From CAYMYN01 sp964394665 (GTDB taxonomy: Bacteria > Planctomycetota > UBA1135 > GCA-002686595): a stretch of DNA of 64,000 bases. The notes beneath the pieces are model-generated. The model did no database searches. It saw nothing but the letters and a program-made list of their open reading frames with translations, and was not told where the DNA came from. Positions 1-8,712 of this stretch are shown one piece after another. The position numbers and the translations under genes were made by a program. The DNA is taken from assembly GCA_964394665.1 (NCBI GenBank), contig CAYMYN010000013.1, forward strand, positions 1 to 64,000, read 5' to 3'. The first letter of the stretch is position 1; every line of letters begins with the position of its first letter.

Positions 1-57
<57 letters not shown>

Positions 58-87
58 TGGATGCATGGGTGCGGGCGGAGGAGGTCG

Positions 88-1560
88 ATGGTGATGGGCA
101 AGCGGTTCGGCGTGGGTGCGGCAGTGGGGTGCTTCCTGGTGGGGGGCGCGGTGGGTGGTTGGTTGGGGGGAGCGGTTCGTGGGGGCGCGGAAGGGACCGC
201 GCTCGCGGGGGTGGCTCGAGGGGAGGGGCGGAATGGGGGGATCCGTCCGGGAGGGGTGCCGGGGTACGGAGGGGCCTGGGAGCACGGCGAGGGTCGGTCC
301 GGTGGCGGCGGCGAGGCGGATGGGCGCGGCGTGACGCCGGCCGACGGTGAAGTCAGGGTGCAGGGTTCGAGGGTGGCGCTGCACGGGAGCGGCGAGAGCG
401 GGGGCTCGGAAGTCGAGCAGTTGCTCGCGGTGCTCGCGGGCCTGCCCCGTGATGCGGGATTCTTGCTGTGGGCGAAGTCGGCGCCCGAGGGGTTGAGGGG
501 AAAGGTCGTCGACTTGTTGCTCACGGCGGGAGGACTCGAGGGAGCGCTCGAGCTCGTCGGCGAGCCGCCGAAGTTCGACATCGCCCAACGGGTCGCGCGG
601 GCCTTCGAGAACGCCGATCGCCAGGGTGAAGCGGCCAACCTTTGGAGGCGGTTGCTGGCCGAAGCGAGGACGGATGCCGAGCAGAGCTTGCGCGAGGGCA
701 AGGGATTCGGAGCATCCCGGGGAAGGTCGAGCCAGGTGCAGGGGATCTTGGCGGGCCTGGGGCGGACGGATCCCGAGGCGCTGGTCGAGTTGCTCGCGAA
801 CTGGCGAACGCTGGCCCAGGGCGAAACGGTCGCCTACCTCGACCGGATGCGCGCCGAGCACCTCTTCAAGCTCGGACGGAAGGAGGAGGCGGCGCACCTG
901 GCGCTGAGCCTCGTCGAAGACGAGAACCAGTACGAAAGCGCGCTCGATCTCCTGCTCTCCAACGATCCCGAGCGCGGAGAGGCCGTGTTGCGCGACGAGC
1001 TCGAGCGCACGCCCAACGACGCCTTCGCGCACGGTCGGCTGCTCATGCTCTTGCGCGAACAGGGACGGGAGGAGGAGTTCCATGCCATGCTCGACGACGC
1101 GCTCCGGAGCGGCCGAGCCGGTGTCGTGCAGGTCTTGATCGGAATGGCCGATGAACTGCCCCTGGAACGGGTGACCGAATTGGCTGCCGATCCGCGCTAC
1201 GCGCTGCACCTGACACCGCAGCTCGTGCAGCGCTACGCCGGCGAGGAGCGCTGGATCGAGGCGGCCCAGAGCTACGACTCCCTCGTGCAGATGTTCGAGC
1301 GTGGGGATCTGCTCGACTACGTCCCCCAACCACCCCGGGCGATGATCGAGCAGGACCCGAGCCGGGTCTGGAACTGGGTTCAGCGCATGGAGACGTCGGG
1401 CTCGCAAAGCGACGAGGTGTGGGGCGACATCGGCGACATCTGGATGAGTCTGGGCGAGCTGGACCGCGCGACGCGCGCCTGGCAACGGGCACTCGAACTC
1501 GACCCCCAGGATGGGGAGTGGATCGGCAACCTGCGGCGGCTACGTCGCCGGGGCCGCTGA
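88..1560 (+). CDS. TPR-containing membrane-anchored or exported protein
   Basis: This 490-residue protein starts with a hydrophobic Gly/Val-rich segment (about residues 5-30), which would be a signal peptide or membrane anchor. A low-complexity Gly-rich stretch follows, then a long helical region with TPR character. The last repeat is clear (SLGELDRATRAWQRALELDP) and probably mediates protein-protein contacts outside the cytoplasm. A purine-rich GGAGGAGG at 77-84 places translation at the ATG at 88, or at 94 in the same frame. An ATG at 61 is in frame but lies before this ribosome binding site. The first 100 residues are compositionally odd and close to the G-rich contig edge, so base errors there are possible. 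Specific function unknown. Confidence 0.7.
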   Translation: MVMGKRFGVGAAVGCFLVGGAVGGWLGGAVRGGAEGTALAGVARGEGRNGGIRPGGVPGYGGAWEHGEGRSGGGGEADGRGVTPADGEVRVQGSRVALHGSGESGGSEVEQLLAVLAGLPRDAGFLLWAKSAPEGLRGKVVDLLLTAGGLEGALELVGEPPKFDIAQRVARAFENADRQGEAANLWRRLLAEARTDAEQSLREGKGFGASRGRSSQVQGILAGLGRTDPEALVELLANWRTLAQGETVAYLDRMRAEHLFKLGRKEEAAHLALSLVEDENQYESALDLLLSNDPERGEAVLRDELERTPNDAFAHGRLLMLLREQGREEEFHAMLDDALRSGRAGVVQVLIGMADELPLERVTELAADPRYALHLTPQLVQRYAGEERWIEAAQSYDSLVQMFERGDLLDYVPQPPRAMIEQDPSRVWNWVQRMETSGSQSDEVWGDIGDIWMSLGELDRATRAWQRALELDPQDGEWIGNLRRLRRRGR

Positions 1561-1594
1561 AGGTTCCGCGCGCGCTCCTGCTGCCGACCGGAGC

Positions 1595-1948
1595 TCAGTC
1601 TTCTTCCTCGAGCGTGAAGGTCAGCGGGAAACCCATCGCGCGCGCCTTGGACGTGGCGCGCTCGACTCGACGCCGCGCCTCGGTCTCACCCCAACGCCCG
1701 ATCAACGCCGAGCCGCAGGTGTGGATGCGCATCATGCGTTCGTAGGCCCGCGCCTGCGAGAGGCCGAAGACGCTGCGCAATACCTCCACCACGAAGTCCA
1801 TGGTCGTGATCGGGTCGTCGTGACCGATCACCTTCCAGCGAGGGGCGGGGCGCGTGTCGAGGCTCTCGTGGGTCTGCTGGTCGGGCGCCGTCAGCGGGAC
1901 CTGGTCGAGGAGCAGCAGGGCGTCGTCCATTCGCTGACAACGTGCCAT
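1595..1948 (-). CDS. clpS: ATP-dependent Clp protease adaptor ClpS
   Basis: This 117-residue protein is a ClpS-family N-degron adaptor. ClpS binds the N-domain of ClpA/ClpC and delivers substrates with destabilising N-terminal residues to ClpP. The family core is visible: RWKVIGHDDPITTMDFVVEV in the middle (ClpS normally has a VxLHNDDxTTMxFVV-like strand and helix), then MMRIHTCGSALIG, equivalent to the conserved VHxxG segment. The ATG at 1948 gives the usual short disordered N-terminus. It lies 20 bp downstream of the serpin gene on the same strand, so the two may be co-transcribed. No clp gene is adjacent. The family call is secure; partner specificity is inferred. Confidence 0.88.
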   Translation of the reverse strand: MARCQRMDDALLLLDQVPLTAPDQQTHESLDTRPAPRWKVIGHDDPITTMDFVVEVLRSVFGLSQARAYERMMRIHTCGSALIGRWGETEARRRVERATSKARAMGFPLTFTLEEED

Positions 1949-1968
1949 GGGAACCCCGGATCGGCGGG

Positions 1969-3210
1969 TCAGGAGCGGCTGGGGTCGCCGATCGCGCCGA
2001 CGAAGAGCAGGGCGCCCGAGAAACGCTCGCGGATCGCGATCAGGAACGGGCGGTCGGCGCGGAACCCTGGAGGGAGCGAGACCAGGCCGACGGCCACGGT
2101 CGTCGCCGCGGCGGCGGTCGTGCCGCGTTCGTCGACCTCGAGACAGACCTTCTGCTCGACCCGCGTGAGGTACAACCGGTTCTCCTCCCCTACTTCGGAA
2201 AGACCCGAGAAGTCCGCACGTCCGGCTTCGAAGGCGCGCACCATCCCCATGGACTTCAAGGGATCGGTCAGCGTGGTGCCGAACTCGATCTTCAGGCGCG
2301 GCACGTCGACCGTCAGCCGCTCTTCGGCCAACCCCGCCATCCAACGGGACCAGGTGAGGGTGTCGAGCTCGGCGATGAGCTCCTCCAACCCGCGCCCTTC
2401 CCCGGGCACGACCCACACCATCGTGTACGCACCGCGGCCGTACGGCAGCTCCAGGACCTGCACCTGGTCGTCGCGGTATGCGTGCACGGGCTCCTGGCGA
2501 CGGCTCATCATCGGCACGGCCACCTCGCCGCCATCCGCGAGCTGGAAAGACTGTGGACGCGTGCGCTCGGGATCGAACGCTTCCTGCCAAGCGCCGTGGA
2601 AGTGCACGGCGTTGACGAGGAAGAGCACTTCGTCAGCGGCGATTCGCTCGAGGACCCGAGGGATACGGTCCGCGGTGCGGCGCGCGACCCACTCGTTGAT
2701 CGTGGCCGTGGCGGTCGGGCTGGCGAAGTCGAGCGCCTGGAGTTCGGCGGCGAACGCGGTACTCACGCGCTCGATGTAATCGGGTCGCAAGGGGAACGAA
2801 CGTTCCGGGAACAGGGCGTTGGCGACGGTGAGCTCCACGCCGCGGTCCAGTCCCGTGAGCAGGCGCGTGAGCTCGGAGTAACCAGCGTTGAGCTCCGACA
2901 ACTCGCTCTCCGGCAAGGCGAGACCACGGCGCAGGTCGTCGAAGGTCTCGCCGCGTGCGCCGTTCAGGGCCAGAGCCAGAGCTGTCGACGCGCTGAGGGG
3001 CGAGATCACGACGTTCGGCGCCTTAGAACGGGCGCGAACTTCGCGCAGCAGCGACAAGCCGAACCCGACGCTGGACTCGGCCAGGTGGCGCTCGGGGGCC
3101 GTCAACCCACGCGGCAGGTGCTGGAGCGGTCTCTCCTGGTGGCTCTGACCGCCGGTACACGCGCCGAACACGAACGACAGCGCAGCCAGGGCCAGGTTAC
3201 GGGCGAACAT
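1969..3210 (-). CDS. Serpin-family protease inhibitor, probable lipoprotein
   Basis: This 413-residue protein is a full-length serpin, a suicide inhibitor of serine (sometimes cysteine) proteases. The family hallmarks are present: NVVISPLSASTALALALNGA near the N-terminus, NAVHFHGAW centrally, and a small-residue hinge (ERGTTAAAATT) typical of inhibitory members. The C-terminal signature is FRADRPFLIAIRE followed by ALLFVGAIGDP. By spacing from hinge Glu361, P1 is predicted to be Val377 and P1' Ser378, which would suit elastase-like proteases. The N-terminus is hydrophobic and ends FVFGACTGG, a weak lipobox, so it is probably exported and lipid-anchored. The ATG at 3210 gives a proper signal peptide; an upstream in-frame extension lacks one. 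ClpS lies directly downstream. Confidence 0.9.
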   Translation of the reverse strand: MFARNLALAALSFVFGACTGGQSHQERPLQHLPRGLTAPERHLAESSVGFGLSLLREVRARSKAPNVVISPLSASTALALALNGARGETFDDLRRGLALPESELSELNAGYSELTRLLTGLDRGVELTVANALFPERSFPLRPDYIERVSTAFAAELQALDFASPTATATINEWVARRTADRIPRVLERIAADEVLFLVNAVHFHGAWQEAFDPERTRPQSFQLADGGEVAVPMMSRRQEPVHAYRDDQVQVLELPYGRGAYTMVWVVPGEGRGLEELIAELDTLTWSRWMAGLAEERLTVDVPRLKIEFGTTLTDPLKSMGMVRAFEAGRADFSGLSEVGEENRLYLTRVEQKVCLEVDERGTTAAAATTVAVGLVSLPPGFRADRPFLIAIRERFSGALLFVGAIGDPSRS

Positions 3211-3401
3211 GGGGAACTCCGGGAGAGGGGTGGGTCGACGGGGGCAGGATAGCGGGTGCCGCGAGGCGCGGGCGGTGAGCGCCGACCAGGCAGGTCCGCC
3301 GGGCACCCAACAGGTCCCGGTTGTCCCGATCGCGGGAGCGCTCCAGGAAAACAGGACCGGGCTCCGATCCGGCTGCACGGCCCTATGCTCTCCCCACCGC
3401 C

Positions 3402-4807
3402 ATGAAGACCGCCCTGCCGCTGCTGATCGCCCTGCTGCCCCTCCCCTCCACCACCGCCCGGGAGATCCCCTGGCGTGCGGACTTCGCCACGACCCTCACT
3501 GCAGCCGCAGAACAGAAGAAGGTCGTCTTTCTGGCCGTGAACATGGACGGCGAACGCGCCAACGACCGGCTGGCGAAGGACGTGTACCGGGACGCGGTCG
3601 TCGTCGATCTCGCGACGCGCACACTCCCGCTGGTGGCGTCGGCCTTCGCCCACGGGCCCGAGAGTCGACCTTGCTCCCGGTTCGGCACGGTGACCTGCCG
3701 CGAACACCAGGCGATCGAAGTGGAAGCGCGCCGCGAGGTCTTGAAGCCGGACGAGCGTGACTTCGTCGTCGCACCCCAGCACGTGTTCCTGGGTCCCGAC
3801 GGAACGGTGATCCTCTCCGTGCCCTACGAGATCACGGTCGAGGAGCTCGAGTGGTGCCTCGCGGCCGCGCTGCTCGCGGTGGACCCGGCGAGCGACGTGC
3901 GTCCCTCGCGGCGAGCGCGTGCTCCCAAACGCCTGATCCGAGGGGACCTCCTCGTCGGCACGGAAGCGAGCGAGGCGGCGCCGATCACGCGCGAGGAGGC
4001 GCTCGAGCTGATCTCGAGGCTCAAACGCGGTGGACTCGCCTGGAACGACCAACTGCTCGCCATCCGCCGTCTGGCGACGGCCGACGAGAAGGAGGCGCGG
4101 GAGTACATCCTCTCGTTGCTGCGCATGGGTCCCCTGGGCCTGGGGCGCGGCGGAGGAAGGGCGGGGGGTGGCGGGGGCCAGCAGGACTGGCGCGGGCTCT
4201 TGCTGCGTTGGGTGGGGTACGCCTCGCCTCCGAGCTACTGGGAGGTGTGCGCGGAGTTCCTCGGCAGCGGCGAGAACGAGCTGCGCCTCGAGGCCATCGT
4301 GGCGCTCGAACAACTGGGCGCTCCCGAGGCTCTGTCCGCACTGCAGGCCCAACTTCGGCGTGAGAAGGAGCCGATCGCGAGCAAGAAGTTGTTGCGCGCC
4401 ATCGGTACCTGCGGCCGCGACGATCGCAATGCGCGTTCCACGCTGCTCAAGCAGGCTGGCCAGACGCGGGCACCGCTGCTCGCGTCCAACGCTCTGATCG
4501 CATGGGGTCGCTCACCAACCACGCGGACGTCCAGGATGCCCTGCGCAACGCGCTGAAGGGCACCGATGAACGCTTCGCCAGTGCAGCGGCCCTCGGGATC
4601 GCCTTCGCGAGGGATCGGGACGGGCTCGAATTGCTGCGCGAGAAGCTGGGAGCGGAACCTGAAGCCGAGCTGCGCACCGTGCTCGAGGCCGCCGTGGCCG
4701 TGATCGAGGGCGCGCCCTTGACGCGCCTGCGGGAATCGGTCGAGCGCATCGCCGAGGACACCATCCTCAGGCCGCGCTACTACGGCTGGGAGCGCCAAGG
4801 CCCGTGA
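3402..4807 (+). CDS. Thioredoxin-fold/HEAT-repeat exported protein, frameshifted
   Basis: The protein begins with a signal peptide (MKTALPLLIALLPLP). A thioredoxin-like region follows (about residues 25-165: KVVFLAVNMDGERAND, then APQHVFLGPDGTVIL), and helical HEAT-type repeats fill the C-terminal half. A Gly-rich linker (around GRGGGRAGGGGG) separates parts of the repeat region. The frame that starts at 3402 stops at 4556 after an aberrant tail. The expected HEAT sequence (SLTNHADVQDALRNALKG) resumes in another frame from about 4504 and runs to a stop at 4807. Adding one G to the GGGG run near 4504-4507 would give one 468-residue protein. This is either a sequencing indel or a recent real frameshift. 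The thioredoxin part has no CxxC, so redox activity is doubtful. Confidence 0.72.
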
Positions 4808-4816
4808 AGGCAGATC

Positions 4817-4847
4817 GGCCCGCGCCGGAAGTCCTCCGTCGCGGGCC
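4817..4847. terminator. Hairpin between convergent genes
   Basis: GGCCCGCG (4817-4824) pairs with CGCGGGCC (4840-4847), with an inner CGGA/TCCG stem. It sits between the stop of the HEAT protein (+) and the stop of the TPR protein (-), so it could terminate both transcripts. There is no clear T-run. Confidence 0.5.
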
Positions 4848-4897
4848 AACCCGATCGGGGACGCGGCTTTCCGCCGAGCGTCCCTTGCACGCGGGAA

Positions 4898-6211
4898 TCA
4901 CCAGGGATCGCGCAGGTCCTTGGCCAGCACGGTGGCGAGGCGCTCGGAGAACTCCTTGCCGGGTTCGATGCCCAGACGGGCGAGCGCACAGGTGAGCGAG
5001 ACGAAGTCGAAGGCGCGGGGGCGGGAGTTCGGGTTCACCAGGCTCTCCTCGAGGGCGCGCTCGAAGGTGCGCAGCGCCGCGCGACGGTCACCCAGGACCT
5101 CGTAGGTTTCGGCCACGGCGCGCAGAGCGCCAGCGCGATACATGCTCTCGATCCGGTCGCGGCCCTCCTCGAACAGGCCCACCGCCCGGTCGACCTCGCG
5201 ACGCGCGCGCTCGCCCTCGCCAGCGCGGTGGCGCAGGGCGGCCAGGCGCGCGACGAAGGACACGTGATCCTCGGGCAGCCAGGCATTGCCGTCGATCCAG
5301 GTTGCCGAACGGGCGAGCAGCTCGAGCGCCTTCGTGCGGTCCCCGTGGCGCAGGGCCGACTCGGCGAGCTGCCACAGCGCTTCGATGCGCATTTGGATAG
5401 GGAGCTTGCTACCGAAGCGCTCGAGGGAACCTTCGATGCGCTCACGGAGCTCCGGCTGTGTGAAGAAGCGGTCGAAGAGCTCGACGCAGGACGCCAGGGC
5501 GTAGCTCAACTGATCGAAGTTGCCCCCGGCCGCGAACGTATCGAGCTCCGCGAGGTGCAGCTCGAGCCCTTCACTCGACGTGTTGCGGGACTTGGCGGCT
5601 TCGAGTTCCCGTCGCTCGCCGTCCCCCACCCACGTCTCCAGCCGGGCCAGGTCGGCCGTTCGTCCGAGCCAGGCGTGGGTCTTCGCNNNNNNNNNNAGCC
5701 GGGAACGAACGAACGCGAGCGGATCCCGTGACAGGATCCGCTCGCGCCGCCAGTCCTGCATCAGCGCGTCCTCGGAGGTGTAAGCGACTTCTTCGGCTCG
5801 GGCGAGCAGCTCCTCCAAGCCGCCCCTCTCACCCCGCTTGGCGCGCTGGAAGGCGAGCTCGGCGAGGCAAGCTCCGCGACGCCAATCACGAATGTCCTCC
5901 AACGCATCCAGCGCCCGGCGCTCCTGGCCCAGCTCGATCCAGGCCAGGACGACTTCCTCCTGGGCCTTCGAGCGATTCTTGATGTGGGGGACGATCGGGA
6001 ACGACGAGGCGGCCTGGAAGGCCTGCTCGAGCAGGTGCCCTCGGTAGCTCTCGAGGGGCGCATCGACGAACTCGGCCCCGACCAGGATCATGCCGTCGTC
6101 CGCGGCCGGAACCTCACGCACTTGGACTTCGGTACGCGTGGACGCCCCAATGGGGACGATGAACAGCGCGCAGGCGCCGACACCGAGAAGGGTAGGGAGG
6201 CAGTTCTTCAT
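4898..6211 (-). CDS. Exported TPR-rich protein, interrupted by assembly gap
   Basis: A 437-residue protein starting at the ATG at 6211 with a signal peptide (MKNCLPTLLGVGACALFIVP). The rest is alpha-helical with degenerate TPR units, for example ALWQLAESALRHGDRTKALELL and AETYEVLGDRRAALRTFERA. It probably acts as an extracytoplasmic scaffold; no catalytic motif is visible. A 10-N gap (5687-5696) falls about 170 codons in. The frame happens to stay open across it, but the true missing length is unknown, so the protein may be longer. The function is not recognised. The gene is convergent with the HEAT protein gene. Confidence 0.7.
   Translation of the reverse strand: MKNCLPTLLGVGACALFIVPIGASTRTEVQVREVPAADDGMILVGAEFVDAPLESYRGHLLEQAFQAASSFPIVPHIKNRSKAQEEVVLAWIELGQERRALDALEDIRDWRRGACLAELAFQRAKRGERGGLEELLARAEEVAYTSEDALMQDWRRERILSRDPLAFVRSRXXXXAKTHAWLGRTADLARLETWVGDGERRELEAAKSRNTSSEGLELHLAELDTFAAGGNFDQLSYALASCVELFDRFFTQPELRERIEGSLERFGSKLPIQMRIEALWQLAESALRHGDRTKALELLARSATWIDGNAWLPEDHVSFVARLAALRHRAGEGERARREVDRAVGLFEEGRDRIESMYRAGALRAVAETYEVLGDRRAALRTFERALEESLVNPNSRPRAFDFVSLTCALARLGIEPGKEFSERLATVLAKDLRDPW
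5687..5696. other. 10-N scaffold gap
   Basis: Ten N bases lie inside the TPR gene. Exactly ten Ns is a conventional scaffolding placeholder, so the real distance is unknown. A short GGAACGAACGA motif just beyond the gap also appears in inverted form near the gene start (about 6213), which may have hindered assembly. Confidence 0.95.
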
Positions 6212-6378
6212 CGCTCGTTCGTTCCTGCGAAAGGGAACCCGATCGGGTTCCGGTCCGGCCGTGGCGTCAGGGATCGGATCGTCTGTGACTCGGCCGGCGA
6301 GGCGCGTGCAGCCTGCGTGAGCCCTCGAGGTTCACACGGCGCTCGATGCGCCCATCCTCTCGGCCGTTGTACGGGGAG

Positions 6379-6415
6379 CGGGGAGCCGACGACGTGAACG
6401 CGCGTCGGCTCCCCG
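6379..6415 (-). terminator. 13-bp hairpin after beta-helix gene
   Basis: CGGGGAGCCGACG at 6379-6391 pairs perfectly with its reverse complement at 6403-6415 across an 11-base loop. It lies just beyond the stop codon of the minus-strand gene at 6437, as expected of a terminator. No T-run follows. Confidence 0.6.
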
Positions 6416-6436
6416 TGTGAGTACGGATCTACCGGA

Positions 6437-8488
6437 TCAGGGGACCCAGGTGATTTCGTAACCGTTGGTGAAGTTGAAGCCGGCACCGCAGGGGCCGGCG
6501 GTGTCCCGGAACCAGAGCTGGTAGCGCTTCGTCTGGCCGGCGCTGACGCCGCCCACGGCCGCGACGTTCACCGTCGTGAAGGACGAACCCGTCATGCCGG
6601 AGTTGCGGATCTGAAGTCGCACGACGCCGCCGCCGGCGCAGCGCAGGCCGTCGCCGAAGGCAGTGCCGTTGCCGCCGTTGGTGGCGTTGTTGCCCTGCAG
6701 GTAGAGGCCGGCTTGGCCGGTCTGCAGGGTCGAGCCGCGCAGGACCAGGTCCGCTGCGGCGATCGAGTTGGTGCCCGTGGCGATCAGCTTGCCGCCGCCG
6801 AGGCCGGCGCTGTTGGCGCAGCCCGAGACGCCGTTCGAACCGTTGTTGTTGTTGGCGCAGGGGCAGGCGGTGCCGCTTCCGTCACCGTTGCAGAAGGCCA
6901 CGCCCGGGGCGCAGTCGGTCGTGAAGCCGAAGGCGTAGGAGGCCGTCCAACCGCAGATCCACGGAACTGCATTCGGCTCGAAGGCGCCGCGATAGAAGGC
7001 CGGGGTGAAGAAGCCGTCCGCCGGGGCGGCGGCCACGCTGGTGGTCGCGGCATTGGCCGGACGGGGGTTGAGGCCGATCACCGGGAGGATCGTGCGTCCC
7101 CCCTTCACGACCGCCGGACCGCGGGTGAGGGAGACGACCGGAGAGTCGACATCGGCAAAGCCGGGGATCACGACGTTGTTGAAGCCGGCGCCGAAGACGC
7201 CGCGGGCGGTCGCTTCGGTGTAGGCGCTGGCGAACAGGTTGCGGAAGAACACGCTGTCGCTGATCTCGGCCAGGAAGCCCGAGCTCTGGGCCGGGTAGCC
7301 GAGCCAGCCCGGAAGGGCCGGGGCGGCGTCGTTCGGGTGCGCCGGGACCGCGTTGTAGGGCGTGGTCCAGGTGTCGGCCCAGGAGAGCGTGCCGTTGAAG
7401 CCGTAGCCCGCGCCGCCGTCGCCGTCGATGTTGTCGAAGTTGACGATGTTGCGACCCGTGTCCATGAAGATCGAGTTGCGGATTTGGACGCGAGCATTGT
7501 CCCGCCAGGCCGAAGCGTGGTCGCCACCGATCGGCTGGCCGATCAGAGTCAGGTTGTAGTAGGTGACGGTCGTTACAGGTTGCCAGTCGGAGTTTTCTGC
7601 GCCATCACTCTCGAGGATGTTGTCGCACACACCCGAACCCGAAGGGGCGTCGAGGGAGTGACCTTGGACGATCAGGCCGAACTGCGCCTTCCCGCGCCAG
7701 CCTTGATCGACGTCCAGACTGTCGTCCCCGATGTTCCAGATGCTGAAGTGCTTGAGGTTGACGGTCCCGCCCCAGATCTCGATGCCGTCATCGACGTTGT
7801 TCATGACCTCGACGTAGCTGATGTCCGTACCGCGGCCAAGGCCGCCGAGGGACAACCCGTTCAGTTCATTGCCCAGGCCGATCACCTTGCCCGTGTAACG
7901 GCTGGAGACGTAGCGCAGGGTGCCGCTGTCGTCGTCGTCGTCGCCGCCGCCATACAGCACCCGCGTATCGCCGGGGAAGGCCTCCGTCAGGCCTTCCATC
8001 GCCGCGATGTTGCTGGGGCTCGGGGACGGGGAGTTCCCCGGCACGGCGTTCTCCGAGACATAGGCCCGACCCATGATGGTCAGGTTGCCCCATTCGTTGG
8101 CCGCCTCACGCCAGGTGCCGGTCTTCGGGTCGCCGGGGGTGAAGGGCACCATCACGGTGCCGGCCCAGGTGGCCACGTCGGCCTTCGACGTGAAGATGAT
8201 CGGCTCGGCCGCGGTGCCCAGGGCGAAGATCTGGGAACCGCGGGTGACGGCGAGGCTACCGCCGATGTTCGTGTCGCTGGCGATGATGGTGCCGGCCTCG
8301 ATGGTGAGGGTGGCTCCGTTCGTCACGTAGATCTGCTGCTGCAGGTTGTACGTGTTGTTCTTGGTCCAGGTGGTGGAAGTGGTGATGTCGGTGGTGACCA
8401 ACACCTCGCCGGCCTGGGCGGATCCGGCCAGGCCGGCTCCCAGAGCGCAGAAGAGGGCGATGGTTCGTCCTTGGGTGAAACGTCTCAC
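6437..8488 (-). CDS. Secreted beta-helix protein with Cys-rich C-terminal module
   Basis: This 683-residue protein starts at a GTG (8488) preceded by GAGGAAC at good spacing. Residues 1-26 are a signal peptide ending SAQA. Residues 30-510 resemble the large family of repetitive right-handed beta-helix surface proteins seen in Planctomycetota and Bacteroidota. Characteristic pieces are IYVTNGATLTIEAGTIIASD, AAEPIIFTS, GTLRYVSSRYTGKVIG, DDGIEIWGGTVN and DVDQGWRGKAQFG. An Asp run (GGGDDDDDSGT), encoded by a short trinucleotide repeat near 7929-7943, could bind calcium. Residues 532-683 form the Cys-rich module shared by four other proteins in this window. It is probably cell-surface or extracellular; ligand unknown. 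Confidence 0.85.
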   Translation of the reverse strand: MRRFTQGRTIALFCALGAGLAGSAQAGEVLVTTDITTSTTWTKNNTYNLQQQIYVTNGATLTIEAGTIIASDTNIGGSLAVTRGSQIFALGTAAEPIIFTSKADVATWAGTVMVPFTPGDPKTGTWREAANEWGNLTIMGRAYVSENAVPGNSPSPSPSNIAAMEGLTEAFPGDTRVLYGGGDDDDDSGTLRYVSSRYTGKVIGLGNELNGLSLGGLGRGTDISYVEVMNNVDDGIEIWGGTVNLKHFSIWNIGDDSLDVDQGWRGKAQFGLIVQGHSLDAPSGSGVCDNILESDGAENSDWQPVTTVTYYNLTLIGQPIGGDHASAWRDNARVQIRNSIFMDTGRNIVNFDNIDGDGGAGYGFNGTLSWADTWTTPYNAVPAHPNDAAPALPGWLGYPAQSSGFLAEISDSVFFRNLFASAYTEATARGVFGAGFNNVVIPGFADVDSPVVSLTRGPAVVKGGRTILPVIGLNPRPANAATTSVAAAPADGFFTPAFYRGAFEPNAVPWICGWTASYAFGFTTDCAPGVAFCNGDGSGTACPCANNNNGSNGVSGCANSAGLGGGKLIATGTNSIAAADLVLRGSTLQTGQAGLYLQGNNATNGGNGTAFGDGLRCAGGGVVRLQIRNSGMTGSSFTTVNVAAVGGVSAGQTKRYQLWFRDTAGPCGAGFNFTNGYEITWVP
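6440..6895 (-). repeat. Cys-rich C-terminal module, copy 1 of 5
   Basis: About 152 residues beginning FCNGDGSGTACPC and including FGDGLRCAGGG and QLWFRDTAGPCG, ending in an aromatic-rich strand. The six-cysteine pattern and FGDGLRCAGG are shared with the modules ending at 42368, 45105, 54288 and 61641. The N-terminal partners are unrelated, so this is a mobile C-terminal domain. Confidence 0.9.
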
Positions 8489-8683
8489 GGGCTTGTTCCT
8501 CGAAGGGTGCGGGGATGCAACGGGGAGCGCCGGAGGTTTCCTCCGGCCGACCGCTTCCCGAGCGCGCGAAAGGTAGGGGCGCTGTGTGCACGTCGAATGA
8601 AGAGCAAGCGAAACCTCAGGCGGCTGCTCGGAACGGCGCGGCCGCGAAGTTCACGGACTCTTCCCCGAACCTTGACGTGCGTT

Positions 8684-8710
8684 GCGGGCGGCCGCTGGAG
8701 CGCGGCCCGC
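8684..8710 (-). terminator. Hairpin at end of TonB operon
   Basis: GCGGGC (8684-8689) pairs with GCCCGC (8705-8710) around a further GC-rich inner stem, directly beyond the stop of the last gene of the TonB operon. The rest of 8489-8712 holds the GTG gene's leader; I see no other gene there. Confidence 0.4.
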
Positions 8711-8712
8711 GT

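Noticed and set aside
7925..7950. Trinucleotide GTC repeat as a phase-variable tract
   Set aside because: It encodes an in-frame Asp run; length changes by three bases would not switch the gene off.
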